Part shown: positions 11,346 through 22,203 of the stretch, one piece after another
Position numbering within the stretch: position 1 is the stretch's first letter
Layout of the letters: every line of letters begins with the position of its first letter
Assembly (NCBI GenBank): GCA_035048495.1
Contig: CM068540.1
Location: forward strand, 12,260,829-12,324,828
DNA: 64,000 nucleotides
Direction: 5' to 3'
DNA from: Euptelea pleiosperma
Lineage: Eukaryota > Streptophyta > Magnoliopsida > Ranunculales > Eupteleaceae
Notes under the pieces: generated by a model
Told to the model about the DNA's origin: nothing
The model's input: only the letters and a program-made list of their open reading frames with translations
Databases searched by the model: none
Made by a program: the position numbers and the translations under genes

Positions 11346-12632
11346 ACATAGTCATCCGTTATAGGTACAAAATAGACCATGGCCAAACCCATCATGGTAG
11401 CCCAAAATAAAGATCAACCCAATAAGAATAAAATAAATATTGTTGAAATTAATTTATAACGAGTATCAACCATTATCTAATGAAAGAGAAAACAAAATCT
11501 TGAAGAAAAATAAGTATAGGATGGATCAAGCGCACTTACCTCAAGGTTTCTTGAACTTTAATGAAAATCAAAAGTTTCTTCAAATTTGAAAGTCGTCGGA
11601 TCGTCCTCTCCTCGGAGTATGTCCTTCAAATCGGAGTCCCCGTCAATTCTCCCTTCTTGCTCGAGTGCGATCGATCCCCGAAAGAAGGTTTAATGGAGCT
11701 AGCTCTATTCTTCAATGGAGTTTAGTTTTGTAAAAGCTTCTAAAGCTTTAGGGTTTTTAATAAATAGATTTAGGGAAGGATTAGGGTTTCTATTTTGTTG
11801 AAATTCGTAACTAGCAAAGGGATGCCTTTTTCAACCCTCAAAAACTTATATTTTACACTATTAATGGGTTAGGAATGGGCCCAAGGCCCATATACATCAA
11901 TAGGCTTCATTTAAAAATATTATTAAGCCCAAAAGACCTCTAGATTGGCCATAAGGGCCCACCCAACAATCATAACACAAATAATTATTAATTAATTCAA
12001 TCAACTATATTATATAATTTAAAAGTTCATACAATAAGGTATTGACACATGTCACACACATAAATCACAAAAATGTTCAAAACCCTAGAAAAGTGTCAAA
12101 TGATATTGGAATGACCCGAAAGTGATTCGCGGGTCCCACACTCCTATTAAATAAATAGAATATAATTAAATATTATTTTAAAAAATATAATAATAGTAGA
12201 AAAGTTTAAAAATTACGAAAATACTATTTTTGTCAAAATCTCCTGAAATCTCCCGCTAGGGTTTTCATGTATCAGGAAAGCTTCCAAATTTCACAGATAA
12301 GTTGACAAGGATAAAATAGGAATATTTTTGGAGTCTCGGGCCCACAAAATAATTTTTTTATAAAAGTTCTAGAATATTAGTTGCAGCAAGAAAAAGTCCC
12401 CTGTAAGTTATGATTCATTATTTTTAGTAGGAATTTAGCCCTAAAGAGCGAGTTTCAAAAATAGCAGGTTTTTTTCAAAATTGTCAGAATGAAATTAAAT
12501 TAAATACACATACTCATATATGATATTTAACAATAAAAATAATAATAAGAGTCTGAAAAAGTTTTAGGTTTTCATTTATTAGGTGAATTTACCATAATAC
12601 CCTAGAACAAAAGTTCAGGGTATTACACCCAT

Positions 12633-13541
12633 ACTACTGAGCATTGTCCTTTGAATGAAGGATGGTCTAATCCTCTTCAGGAAAAAGTTTGTGCTTTCAG
12701 CACATACAAACCACCCACTCAGAACTCGTATAGTCAATCTTATCATCCGGACACGAGAAACCACCCTAACTTCTCTTGGCGGCCTCAGTCTACTCAACCA
12801 CAAGCTCAACCTCCACGTCAACCTCAGGGCATGTATCCTCCTGGGTTCAATCAACCCAATAGGCAATTCAATCAGGGACAATATCAGCAGAATCAGTACC
12901 CATCTACTCAGAACCAGCAGTTCCAACAGGGTCAATACTCTGGACAACAGAGCACATTTCAGAATCAGCAAAGAGCTCCCCAGAACTTTCAGAACCAACA
13001 GATTGTCCCAACTAATTCTTCCGCCTATAACTATAATGCCCCGATGAGCTCGAGTCGCGAATTGGTGCCTCAGCTCCCATTAGCTACTCCCCAACAGTCG
13101 GTCCCCAAACCCGGTATCGAGGACCTTCTAGCTCAACTCATTACTCAATCTATGCAACGCCTAGAGCAACAGCAACAACAATCCATGTTTCGTCTAGAGC
13201 AATGCTTAGGTAACCTGGAAGCTGAGAAAGCTAAAGGCATTTTTCCTAGCCAACCCATTGCTAACCCAAAAGGAAATGCCAAAGGAGCAATATATGAGAT
13301 CGGTTCCCAATCTCAGAGCCAGAATGAGAACTGTCAAGGGGAGGTGCAAGCTGTAACCACCCTACGATCTGGAAAAACTGTGGACATGGGAGTCCAACCA
13401 CCACCGGTGCCATCTCCAGCACCCATTACTCGCACCGTGGAAACTAGTCCAAATCTACCTCTGCTTCTTCTACCTCTGCCCCAACATCAGATATCCCTGT
13501 GTAGAAATCTAAGGCTAAAGACAAATCCATTTGTCGAGTAA
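12633..13541 (+). pseudogene. gag: Athila gag, C-terminal part
   Basis: The frame continues from the first gag part once the solo LTR is discounted, beginning with the last cysteine region of the zinc knuckle (EHCPL). It then shows the Athila-like HPNFSWRPQ block, a long Gln/Asn/Pro-rich stretch (about 12820-13020) and a glutamine-rich helix ending in the TLRSGK block (13369-13380). The apparent stop at 13539-13541 lies in a shifted frame: near 13445-13460 the text with gag-pol character (SASSTSAP) moves to another frame, so one indel probably occurred there. Removing it would expose a further stop, TAG, at 13502. Confidence 0.85.
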
Positions 13542-14188
13542 AGCCTCCCTTCCCGGACAGACTTGTCCAAGATAAGCGGGATCAGCAATTCTCTGAGATC
13601 TTAGATGTCTTTAAAGACGTCCAGATCAATATCCCATTCCTTTCTGCTATCAAGCAAATCCCCTCCTATGCCAAATTCCTCAAGGACTTGTGCACAGTTA
13701 AGCGGCGTACGCATGTACCCAAAGCTGCCTTCTTGGCCGAAAAAGCTACCGCGTTCATTCAACGCAACAGTGTGATCAAACACAAGGATCCAGGTAGCCC
13801 AACTATCCAATGTGAAATTGGTGACAACTTTAGCTGCACTGCCTTGCTAGATTTAGGGGCTAGCGTCAACCTCATACCATTCTCGGTATATCAGCAGTTA
13901 GGACTGAAAGATATGAAGCCTACCAATGTCACCCTGAAATTGGCTGATCAGTCCATCAAGATTCCAAGAGGAATCATTGAAGATGTCCTAGTAAAAGTCG
14001 TTGACTTTTATTATCCTGTGGACTTTATCATTCTAGACACCGAGCCGTATCAGGATAACCGCATTTCGGTCATCTTAGGCCGTCCATTCCTTGCCACCGC
14101 GAACGCACACATCGGGTGCCGGGACGGAAACATGTCCATTGCTTTCGGTAACCTCAAAGCTGAGGTCAACATCTTTCGTTTAATGTAA
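13505..14188 (+). pseudogene. pol: Athila pol: protease region
   Basis: Retropepsin-type aspartic protease that would cleave the gag-pol polyprotein. After the frameshift and a TAG at 13502, the frame has the Athila spacer motif INIPF and PSYAKFLKD, then the catalytic loop LLDLGASVNLIP (13846-13881; D-L-G is the normal Athila variant of D-S/T-G) and the flap/ILGRPFL block at 14071-14091. It ends at a TAA (14186-14188) that falls where the frame normally runs on. Spacing and order are those of a normal pol, so the stop is damage and not a natural boundary. Confidence 0.88.
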
Positions 14189-14734
14189 CAAGATGCCGAT
14201 CGCGAAGTGACCGATGAAATGTGTGCCGTTGAGAGTCTAATCCCGGACTCCACCGAAGATATTCTTAAGCAGTGTCTAGAACACTTTGGAGCTGACTTTG
14301 CAATAGAGTCAGCTATTTCTGATCTCAATGATCTTTTGGAGACTGCTCCACTGATAGAGATCCCCGCTCCTCTCATCGAGTTCGAGCCTCTGATAACCAT
14401 GGCCAGAGAACCCATCATTCTTTTACCTACTGAAGTCAAACCTCTTCAATCCGTGTCTTCTGTGACACCTATTTCTACTTCATCTGCTCCAATATTGGAG
14501 CTTAAGCCTCTTCCCACAGATCTTTCCTATGCCTATCTTGGTCCTAAGGAAACCTACCCTGTCATTATTGCTTCCGCTTTGTCTGAGAGTGAACGTAAGA
14601 AACTTCTCGAGCTGCTCAACGAGCACAAATCTGCGATAGGTTGGACTATAGATGATATTCGAGGCATAGACCCCTCGGTGTGCCAACATCACATCTATCT
14701 CGAGGATGAATCCAAAACCTCTCGAGAACACTAG
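14189..14734 (+). pseudogene. pol: Athila pol: linker between protease and RT
   Basis: Same frame as the protease and RT. It contains a Pro/Leu/Glu-rich linker and then the pre-RT block LSYAYLGPKETYPVIIAS and SERKKLLELLNEHKSAIGW, ending IDPSVCQHHIYLED, all typical of Athila/Tat polymerases just before the RT fingers. TAG at 14732-14734 interrupts the usual SREHQRRLNP run; a C-to-T change from CAG would explain it. Confidence 0.85.
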
Positions 14735-16222
14735 AGGAGGTTGAACCCCGTCTTGAAGGATGTAGTCCTGGATGAGGTCCTTAAACTGTTAGATGCGGGT
14801 ATCATTTATCCCATCTCCGATAGCAAATGGGTGAGTCCTATTCATGTCATCCCTAAAAAGGCAGGATTCACAGTTGTGGAAAATAAGAATAAGGAAATGG
14901 TCACCCAGCGCCTGAAGAAAGGGTGGAGAGTCTGCATCGATTACCGACGACTCAACACCAACACTAGGAAGGACCATTTTCCTTTACCCTTCATAGACCA
15001 AATGTTGGAGAGACTAGCAGGTCACTCCTATTACTGCTTCCTCGATGGTTACTCAGGGTATAATCAAATACCCATCGCCCTTGAGGATCACGAGAAGACA
15101 ACTTTCACCTGTCCCTTTGGCACTTTTGCCTACAAGCGCATGCCCTTTGGCCTCTGCAATGCACCCGCGACCTTTCAAAGGTGTATGATGAGCATATTCT
15201 CTGACATGGTGGAAAAATTCTTCGAAGTCTTTATGGACGACTTCTCAGTTTTTGGGTCATCCTTTGATGACTGTCTGAACCATCTAGGGCTTGTACTTCA
15301 CCGCTGTCAGGACAAGCGACTTGTCCTCAATTGGGAGAAATGCCACTTCATGGTGACGAAGGGCATTGTTCTGGGACATGTCATTTCCCATCAGGGCATT
15401 GAGGTCGACAAAGCTAAAATTGATATCATCTCGACCTTGCCCATTCCTAAGTCCGTACGTGACATCCGGTCCTTTTTGGGACACGGAGGATTCTATAGGC
15501 GATTCATCAAGGACTTCTCTCAAATCACTCGACCTCTGTCCCATCTTCTGGCTAAAGATAGTCCTTTCGACTTTAATGCTGACTGTGTCAAGGCATTTGA
15601 GCGTCTCAAATCTGAGCTCACTACTGCGCCCATTATCCGTCCCCCGGACTGGACTCTACCTTTCGAGGTAATGTGTGATGCTTCTGACTACGCGTTAGGC
15701 GCCGTTCTAGGGCAGAGAGTTGACAAAAGGTCACACGTGATCTACTACGCGAGCAAAACTCTTAACTCTGCCCAAATGAATTACTCTACCACTGAGAAAG
15801 AACTCCTGGCGGTAGTCTTCGCCCTTGATAAATTCCGTCAGTACCTCTTAGCCACTAAGGTGGTTGTGTACACTGATCATGCAGCCCTTCGTTATCTCAT
15901 GTCGAAAAAGGAAACCAAACCTCGATTAATTCGATGGATTCTCTTACTGCAGGAATTCGACCTCGAGATTAAGGATAAGAAAGGAACTGAGAATGTAGTG
16001 GCTGATCACTTGTCTAGACTGACTTTAGAGTCATCCTTCGACACCCAGCCCATCCCTGAAACCTTTCCAGACGAACAACTGTTCGCCATCTCTGTTAATC
16101 CTTGGTATGCTGACATTGTCAACTACCTTGTCACCGAAGAAATGCCTTCACACTGGTCAAAACAGGACAAAAGCCAATTCCTAGCAAGAGTTAAGTACTA
16201 CTCTTGGGATGACCCTTATTAG
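14735..16222 (+). pseudogene. pol: Athila pol: reverse transcriptase and RNase H
   Basis: It would copy genomic RNA into cDNA and degrade the RNA strand. RT motifs in order: [11 protein letters not shown], then [26 protein letters not shown], the [13 protein letters not shown] aspartate motif, [23 protein letters not shown], and the catalytic F-M-D-D (15230-15241). The thumb/connection has LGHVIS and [14 protein letters not shown]. RNase H has [41 protein letters not shown] and VADHLSRL. All catalytic acidic residues I can see are kept. The frame closes at TAG 16220-16222, inside the sequence that normally leads into the integrase, so this is another disabling stop. Confidence 0.95.
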
Positions 16223-17401
16223 TATAAATACTGTCCTGACCAGATCATTCGTCTCTGTGTCCCTGAGTCGGACCAACTCAATATCTTATCCTCGTGTCAT
16301 GACCAACCTTGTGGTGGTCATTTCAACACTAAGAAGACTGCAGAAAAAGTGCTGCAATGCGGATTCTATTGGCCCACATTATTCAAAGATGCCCACATCT
16401 ACTGCAAAACCTGTCCTAATTGCCAGCATCTAGGCCGCATCTCCTAGAGGAACATGATGCCCCTCACTCCCATCCAGGTCGATGAAATATTTGACATCTG
16501 GGGCATCGACTTCATGGGCCCCTTTCCCGTTTCCTATGGTTTTGAGTACATTCTCCCTGCGGTAGACTATATATCCAAATGGATAGAAGCCATTCCCACC
16601 AAGACCAATGACCACAAAGTAGTGGTCAAATTCCTAAAGGAGTTCATCTTCGCCCGATTCGGTGCCCCTAAGGCCATCATTAGTGATGGGGGCACCCATT
16701 TCTGCAATAGGATATTCGAGAAATTAATGAAAAAGTATGGGGTAACCCACAAGGTTGCCCTAGCTTATCATCCGCAGACTAGTGGTCAAGTGGAGGTTTC
16801 TAATCGTTAGATCAAGCAGATCTTGGAGAAGACAGTCAATACCACACGTAAAGACTGGTCTACTCGTCTCACTGATGCTTTATGGGCATACAGAACCGCC
16901 TACAAGACCCCACTCAATATGTCTCCCTATCGTCTAGTCTTTGGGAAACCCTGTCATCTTCCGGTAGAGATTGAACATCGTGCCCTGTGGGCCATTAAGA
17001 AGCTCAACTTCGACCTAGACTCCGCAGGGGAGGAGCGGAAACTTCAAATGAATGAGTTAGAAGAACTCAGAAATGATGCCTACAACTTGTCCAAGAATTA
17101 CAAAGCCAAAATGAAGTGGATACATGACAAGAGCATCCTCAGAAAAGAGTTCCATCCAGGACAGAAGGTCCTTCTTTATAATTCTCGTCTTCATCTCTTC
17201 CCTGGGAAACTGAAATCTAGGTGGACCGGTCCTTATACGGTCACCGCAGTCACACCCTTCGGGGCAATCACTATTGAGGATCCCAAGGATCACTCCTCAT
17301 TCCAGGTCAATGGTCAGCGTCTTAAGCAATTCCATGAACTTGATGTGTCGTTCATTCAGACTTTTGAAATTGATCTCATCGATCCTGTTTATGTCGACTG
17401 A
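16223..17401 (+). pseudogene. pol: Athila pol: integrase
   Basis: It would insert the cDNA into chromosomes and make the 5-bp duplications. In one frame: the HHCC zinc domain (histidines in SSCHDQPCGGHF, cysteines in CKTCPNC, 16280-16430), the catalytic core with D in [10 protein letters not shown] in ISDGGTHF and E in SGQVEVSNR, then the C-terminal GPY module (RWTGPYTV, 17221-17244). Stops at 16445-16447 (between zinc domain and core) and 16808-16810 (just after the third catalytic residue) break it. The natural end is TGA at 17399-17401. Confidence 0.93.
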
Positions 17402-19338
17402 TGATCCACTCAGTCTCCTGTGCTCCAACTTGGTTGGGGGTGCCTGTCACCCCCGTCATGTCTGGCTGAAGACGTAAAACTTAGCGCTTTCGGAAAGGCA
17501 ATTCCGGTATTCTTAGAATACATGAGTCTCATGCATTTGTGATTATTGTTATATCTTTGGCAATGCAGGTACATTCATTCTTCCGATCATCAGGTATCAC
17601 ACATTGTCGAGTTTCTGCCGACTTGGTAACATCCTTCCTGAATCTTTGCATCATCATCACTGATTTGTTATCATTTTAGGTCCCGGTCATGAGCACCGAG
17701 GACGGTGCTATATTTTGGTTGGGGGTGGGTATTTATCAAAACTCATGTATTCCTTTTGATAAATATAGATATAGATATAAAAAAAAAAAAAAAATTTCTT
17801 ATTTTTGGGGTGATTTTCGATGTTCTCCAAAAGTTTTCTAGAATTTCAAAAATGTGTCAAATACCCTGACTTAGATTAGCTGAAAACCTCCGTTAAGTCA
17901 GTATTGAGGATGTCAATTTTTGTTTAAGGTTAGCTTTGAGTCAAGTCAAGCGTGGCTACAGCAGTTTTGAAAACTTAGAAAAACTCAGATTCGGCACAAT
18001 TGTACACTATCAACATCAAAATCATCCTAAGTTTGGAAATTCTAGAGATCCTGTGAGAAGAATTGTGGAGACCTAACCCAGTGAGCTTTCGAGCCTTTAA
18101 TCATTTCAGAGAGTTATACAATAATCCTGAGTCAATGGATGACTCACTATTCTTCATGCCCGCAATATTCGTTGAGAGATCTCATTATCTTTTGCTTCGA
18201 TCATGGAACTCAGAACGACATCAACATTGGATTACTACGACAGAACCTTCTCTATATCCAGTCAAGACAGTATACATGATAGTGCAAACCCTAGAAAATG
18301 ATTTAGGCCATTTTTTCTGAACCATTCAGCCTTTTTACTCACCTGAATTATACTTCACTAGAAACCCCTTGAACCTTTCTATAAAAGCCTTTTATTTGCA
18401 AACCCATCAACCTAAAATCCAGTCCAGCTACGAAACATGACTGGCTACCCTTATTTTGAGATGGACAAAAGAATAACTGATGTGGGTGTACCGTGAAAAA
18501 GAAAAGTAAAGAAGAAGAATCAAAAGGAAAAGAAAGTGGTTCAAGCCAAAAACAAAATATAGAAAGAATGTATGAAGAAGAGCTAAAAAGAAATTGAGCA
18601 GTCTCAGAAATATCAAGAAAAAGAGAAAAATACGAAAAAAGGAAAAAGAACCAGATAATGGTGTTACGCCGCAGGAAAATTTTTAGAAAAGGGCAATATC
18701 CTCTCAAGATCTTTGAAATCCTGCATTCCTTTATCTCTCTACACCTAACCTAAGCCTCATTACAATCCAGGAAAGTCCTACTTGATTCTAGGATAGTACG
18801 ATCATAAAATGTGGAGATTGGAGAAAGAGAAGCTATAGAGTTTGATCTGACGTTCCCGAGTGAAGTGGTATTCCAATCATGAGATCTTCTTCTGTTAAAG
18901 ATGTCCTTCCTTCAAATAAAACATATGTGAGATCTTTTGACTCTTTATATTAAATACATCTCCTCACATATAAATTGAGAGAAATGAAGAAAACCCTTCT
19001 TGTGTGATTCTATTCTGAGTGCTAAACATGTGAGATTTGAGGTCGAGACAGAAAAACTTAGAGGTGATCTGGAAATCTTTACTGTCGGATGATGAGAATG
19101 TTGAGCACACACACACGCAGAGTCTGACTATTCTGGGTCATGATTATCAGTCTGTAGTCTTGCCAAAACTTTCAAACTCTTCGCTAGCATGAAACTGTTT
19201 TTGTATCCATTCAATGATTTGACGAACGGTGTTTTCCCGGAGCTAATATGAAAAAGTGTGCAGCATGTGCAGAGCCCTTTTAAACTCATTTATTTCGCAC
19301 TAATTGCCAAGGATTGGCAATATGCTGGTTGGGGGTTG
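17402..19338 (+). other. Athila 3' noncoding region
   Basis: About 1.9 kb between integrase and LTR with no credible ORF or env-like gene. The motif GGTTGGGGGT occurs three times: 17432-17441, 17717-17726 (extended to GGTTGGGGGTGGG, ending 17729) and 19327-19336, the last being the normal position of the polypurine tract. Right after the second copy, TTTATCAAAA...TTTTGATAAA (17732-17763) forms an inverted repeat. Diverged copies of the region occur at 51776-53394 (plus), 23719 to about 25070 (minus) and 49079-49671 (minus). Confidence 0.8.
19327..19338 (+). promoter_or_regulatory. Polypurine tract next to the 3' LTR
   Basis: GGTTGGGGGTTG abuts the LTR start at 19339. By position it is the plus-strand primer of reverse transcription. 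The same text precedes the LTR at 53395, and its complement follows the LTR ending at 23718. Confidence 0.8.
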
Positions 19339-21909
19339 TGATATTCGCTCAAAAGTGCTTATTTTAAGCAATTATCCTTTTAGCATTATCGCACTCTCCT
19401 ACGTAAAACTGCTCTAATTATCCACTTTTCTACGTAAGAGTCTATCTCATTGCGTAGAACACACTTTTCTGGACGAAATGGTATATTTGCATGCATTAAA
19501 CACATTTTTAGAAGTTTAGATATTAAGCCGTTCTGATTAAGTCTCATTACGCGCTTCTTCTGTCGCAGGAAACCCTGATTGGATGATTCTCAAGACTTGT
19601 GGGCCCACATGGATCATGAAAGCCCATTATCAAAGCTTAAAGAGTCCACAGGCTATGTCTAGAAGATATGAGCCTATTATGGGCTGAACAAGAGGATCGA
19701 AGAGCTGGCCCAAGGAACCAAGAGAGTAGGAGAGCCAATGACCAAGAGACGGACCAAAGCATTTAAAGCCACATGAGTCAGCAAAGAATGATGGTCGACT
19801 CTACTGGAGAAGCGTGAGGATGGTCACAGTGAAGACCAGGGTTCCAGACCCTCCGCCAGTGCTTTTCTCTCTATTTTTTGATACTTTCTCTCTCATCTCT
19901 CCTTATTCTCTCTCTCTCTTCATCTCTCGGTCCTCGAATCTACTGACCTAACCCCAGAACTCCTGCCCATCGGCTCTATCTCATCTCCCTTAGCTTTCTG
20001 ACCGTTGGATCTTCCATCGGACCGTTGGATCTTCAATCGGACCGTTGGATCTCTCTAGATCCGTCGATCTACCAATCTGAGTCCCAATCAAGTCACCATC
20101 CATCCGATCGCCATCAGACTGTCTGTCACATCATCTTGTGAGACGATGGACATCATCAATCCATGAGGGCCAATAGCCGGGCCCATCTTCATCGACCCGC
20201 TGTCCGACCAGTTAGTGGACCCCGCGAATTTCAAAATAATTTTAAGTAAATGGGGGGTCCACTAATTGGGGAGATTCCCCATAGAAAAGTAGGTTTTTAC
20301 TTAAAAAACAAAAAAAAAATATATATATATATATATTTTTCTTATTTTTTTATTTTCAAAAATCCCCTATTTCCATTAAAGGAAATAGGGAAGCTTTAAA
20401 AGGAGAAGGATAGGGGTTCGTTCGAACCCTAATCCCCCTCCAATCCTCCTCTTTTCTTCTCCTCTCCTTCTCTGAATCTTCTCCCCACGTTTTCCCCTCC
20501 TTCTTTCTCCTCTTTTCTTCTTCTTATTCTTTTTCTTCATCGTCTTCTTCTTCTCGTTTTCGTCGCCGGAGTTGCAGAACTCCGGCGGATTGCAACCAGC
20601 TCCATCCACCTCTTCTCTCCTCCGCCTGTGCGCAGCGCAGCACCACCTCTGGGCAGCAATGTCTCCTTGTAGCAACCAGCATCCTTGCTGATTCGTTTTC
20701 TCCACGCTCCGGTCAACAATCTTTGGAACACCGACCAGTTGCTGCTCTCACACCGCCTTCTCCTTTGCAGATCTTCAAACGGTAAGTTCTTTCTCTTCTT
20801 CGTCTTCTTCCTCTCCTCCTTCTCTTCTTTTTCTTCTTCTTCTTCTTCTTCTCGTTTTTTTTTATTTTCGTTTTCTTTGTTTTCTTTTTTTTCGTTTTCC
20901 ACCGGAGTTGCAGCCTGCAACTCCGGCCGTCAGCGCCCCCCAACCAGTCCGCCTCTCTCTCCTCTCTCTCCTCCGGCCGTTCTTTATCTCCAGCAGCAAG
21001 CAACTACCGTGCTCCACCACTTTATCGCCCTAAGTTCTCCCACCAACAGCCACCAGCAATGCCTCCATATTCTTTTTCTTCTTCATCACTACCGGAGTTG
21101 CAAACCTGCAACTCCGGCCGATCAAACCAGCAACTTGTTGTTGTAGGTGGCTGCTAACTCTTCCTCACATCGCAGCAGCAGCTCCCTCCAACGCTTCACC
21201 AAGGAGCAAGCTGCCCCTCCATCGCCAGCCACCACATCACGGCCTGCAACACTTGCAGGCCGTTATCTTCTTCTATGGGTATTCACCTCCTAACCCAACA
21301 CCACCAAGCCATCTTCGTCACCACCGCTGCCCTCGCTGGTTCCCTCCAATGCTGCACCACCAACTGCACAACAATCCAAGGTCAATCATGGCCGAATCCG
21401 GGTTACTTCTCTCCCTCTCTCTCTAAGATTACTTCTTTCTCTTTCTAGTTTTCTAGTTTTCCAGTTTTTCTCTCTATCTCCTCTTTCTCTCTCTTTTTAA
21501 TGCTTAATTAGTTAGTCTTTTATCAATGCAATGTAAGAACTTTCAATGTTTATGAAAAATTTTGATTGAGATTCAGTGGTAATTTAATTATTGGGTTTTA
21601 TTTTATTTTATTATGTTTTTCCTTCATGTATTAGCATAATAATTCTCTATAAAAAAAATAATCAAACAAAAGCATGTTTTAATCCACGCAACCACCATTG
21701 TCACATATCCATCAATTTCTAAAAAAAAAAAATTCATCATTTTATGTTCTTTACATGCGCTAACTAACCCCGAGTGCGGATCGACATCCGACACGAATCA
21801 CTATACAAAGCCTGTAATTTTGCAGGAATTTTGAGGCTCGGATCACATTACAAATCTTGTTGAGAACTAGGGTTTCCGTAACCAACGACGCGGAAAAAAC
21901 CTACTTTCA
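19339..21909 (+). repeat. 3' LTR of the Athila element
   Basis: 2,571 bp, nearly identical to 943-3515, followed by TTAAC (21910-21914). It carries the same 20-bp triplet, TATA-like element, CT-rich leader and palindromes (20565-20586, 20902-20926, 21092-21117). Polyadenylation would be expected inside it, but I cannot place the site. Confidence 0.95.
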
Positions 21910-22203
21910 TTAACCACTAATCTTATATCATCATATAAACAATATAATGTCAAATTATTATGTTTATCAAATAAAAATAACTAAGCATCATCCATAAGAT
22001 AAAAATGGACAAGTTCCCAAAGATAGGCCAAAACAAGCCTGAAATCAAAATCAATGATAACTAGTTTTTATCAAAAGGCATTTAAAGAACTAGAACTCCT
22101 CCGATGCCTCCAAAGGCTCGCCGTGATCACCATCCTCGTACTCTTCATTGTTAGGTACTTCCCATGAAGAGTCATCCGTCGGGTTAAAGCCCAACTCGTC
22201 AGT
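21910..22203. other. Right flank of the Athila element, with an ORF tail on minus
   Basis: Starts with the right TTAAC duplication. From 22203 leftwards on the minus strand there is an open frame of about 37 codons ending at 22090, very acidic, with DDSSWEVPNNEEYEDGD followed by a SEEF end. It is cut on its 5' side by the LTR at 22204. It looks like the C-terminus of a transposon or host protein; I do not recognise the family. Confidence 0.4.

Larger units (their letters stand above)
8994..12627 (-). mobile_element. Solo LTR of the Tekay/Del-type family
   Basis: 3,634 bp, starting TGTCACGCCCCG and ending GGGTATTACA, with the exact duplication CCCAT at 8989-8993 and 12628-12632. It matches the LTRs of the 39242-48050 element, whose primer site shows that the sense strand is minus. 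It is about 360 bp shorter than those LTRs, close to two units of their 191-bp internal repeat. Insertion plus duplication adds 3,639 bp, a multiple of three, so the gag frame resumes correctly on the far side. Confidence 0.95.
943..21909 (+). mobile_element. Full-length Athila-type Ty3-gypsy retrotransposon (nested host)
   Basis: LTRs at 943-3515 and 19339-21909, both starting TGATATTCGC and ending CTTTCA, flanked by the exact 5-bp duplication TTAAC (938-942 and 21910-21914). The order is LTR, primer site, long leader, gag, protease, RT/RNase H, integrase, long 3' noncoding region, polypurine-like tract, LTR. Athila affinity comes from the tRNA-Asp-like primer site, the D-L-G-A-S protease motif, the HPNFSW-type gag text and the long untranslated regions. 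Two solo LTRs are inserted inside (5011-7780 and 8994-12627); without them and their duplications the element is about 14.6 kb. Gag-pol is broken by one frameshift and six stops, so it is not autonomous. Confidence 0.95.

Noticed and set aside
18063..18320. Possible small conserved ORF (WRPNPVSFRAFNHF) after the Athila integrase, also near 52130
   Set aside because: Part of the text is shared with 52130-52220, but the reversed third copy (about 24850-24990) has stops and a deletion in that frame, so it looks like a conserved noncoding block.
17402..19338. Env-like gene in the Athila element
   Set aside because: Some Athila elements have one after integrase, but here there is no open frame of useful length and no signal or membrane segments.
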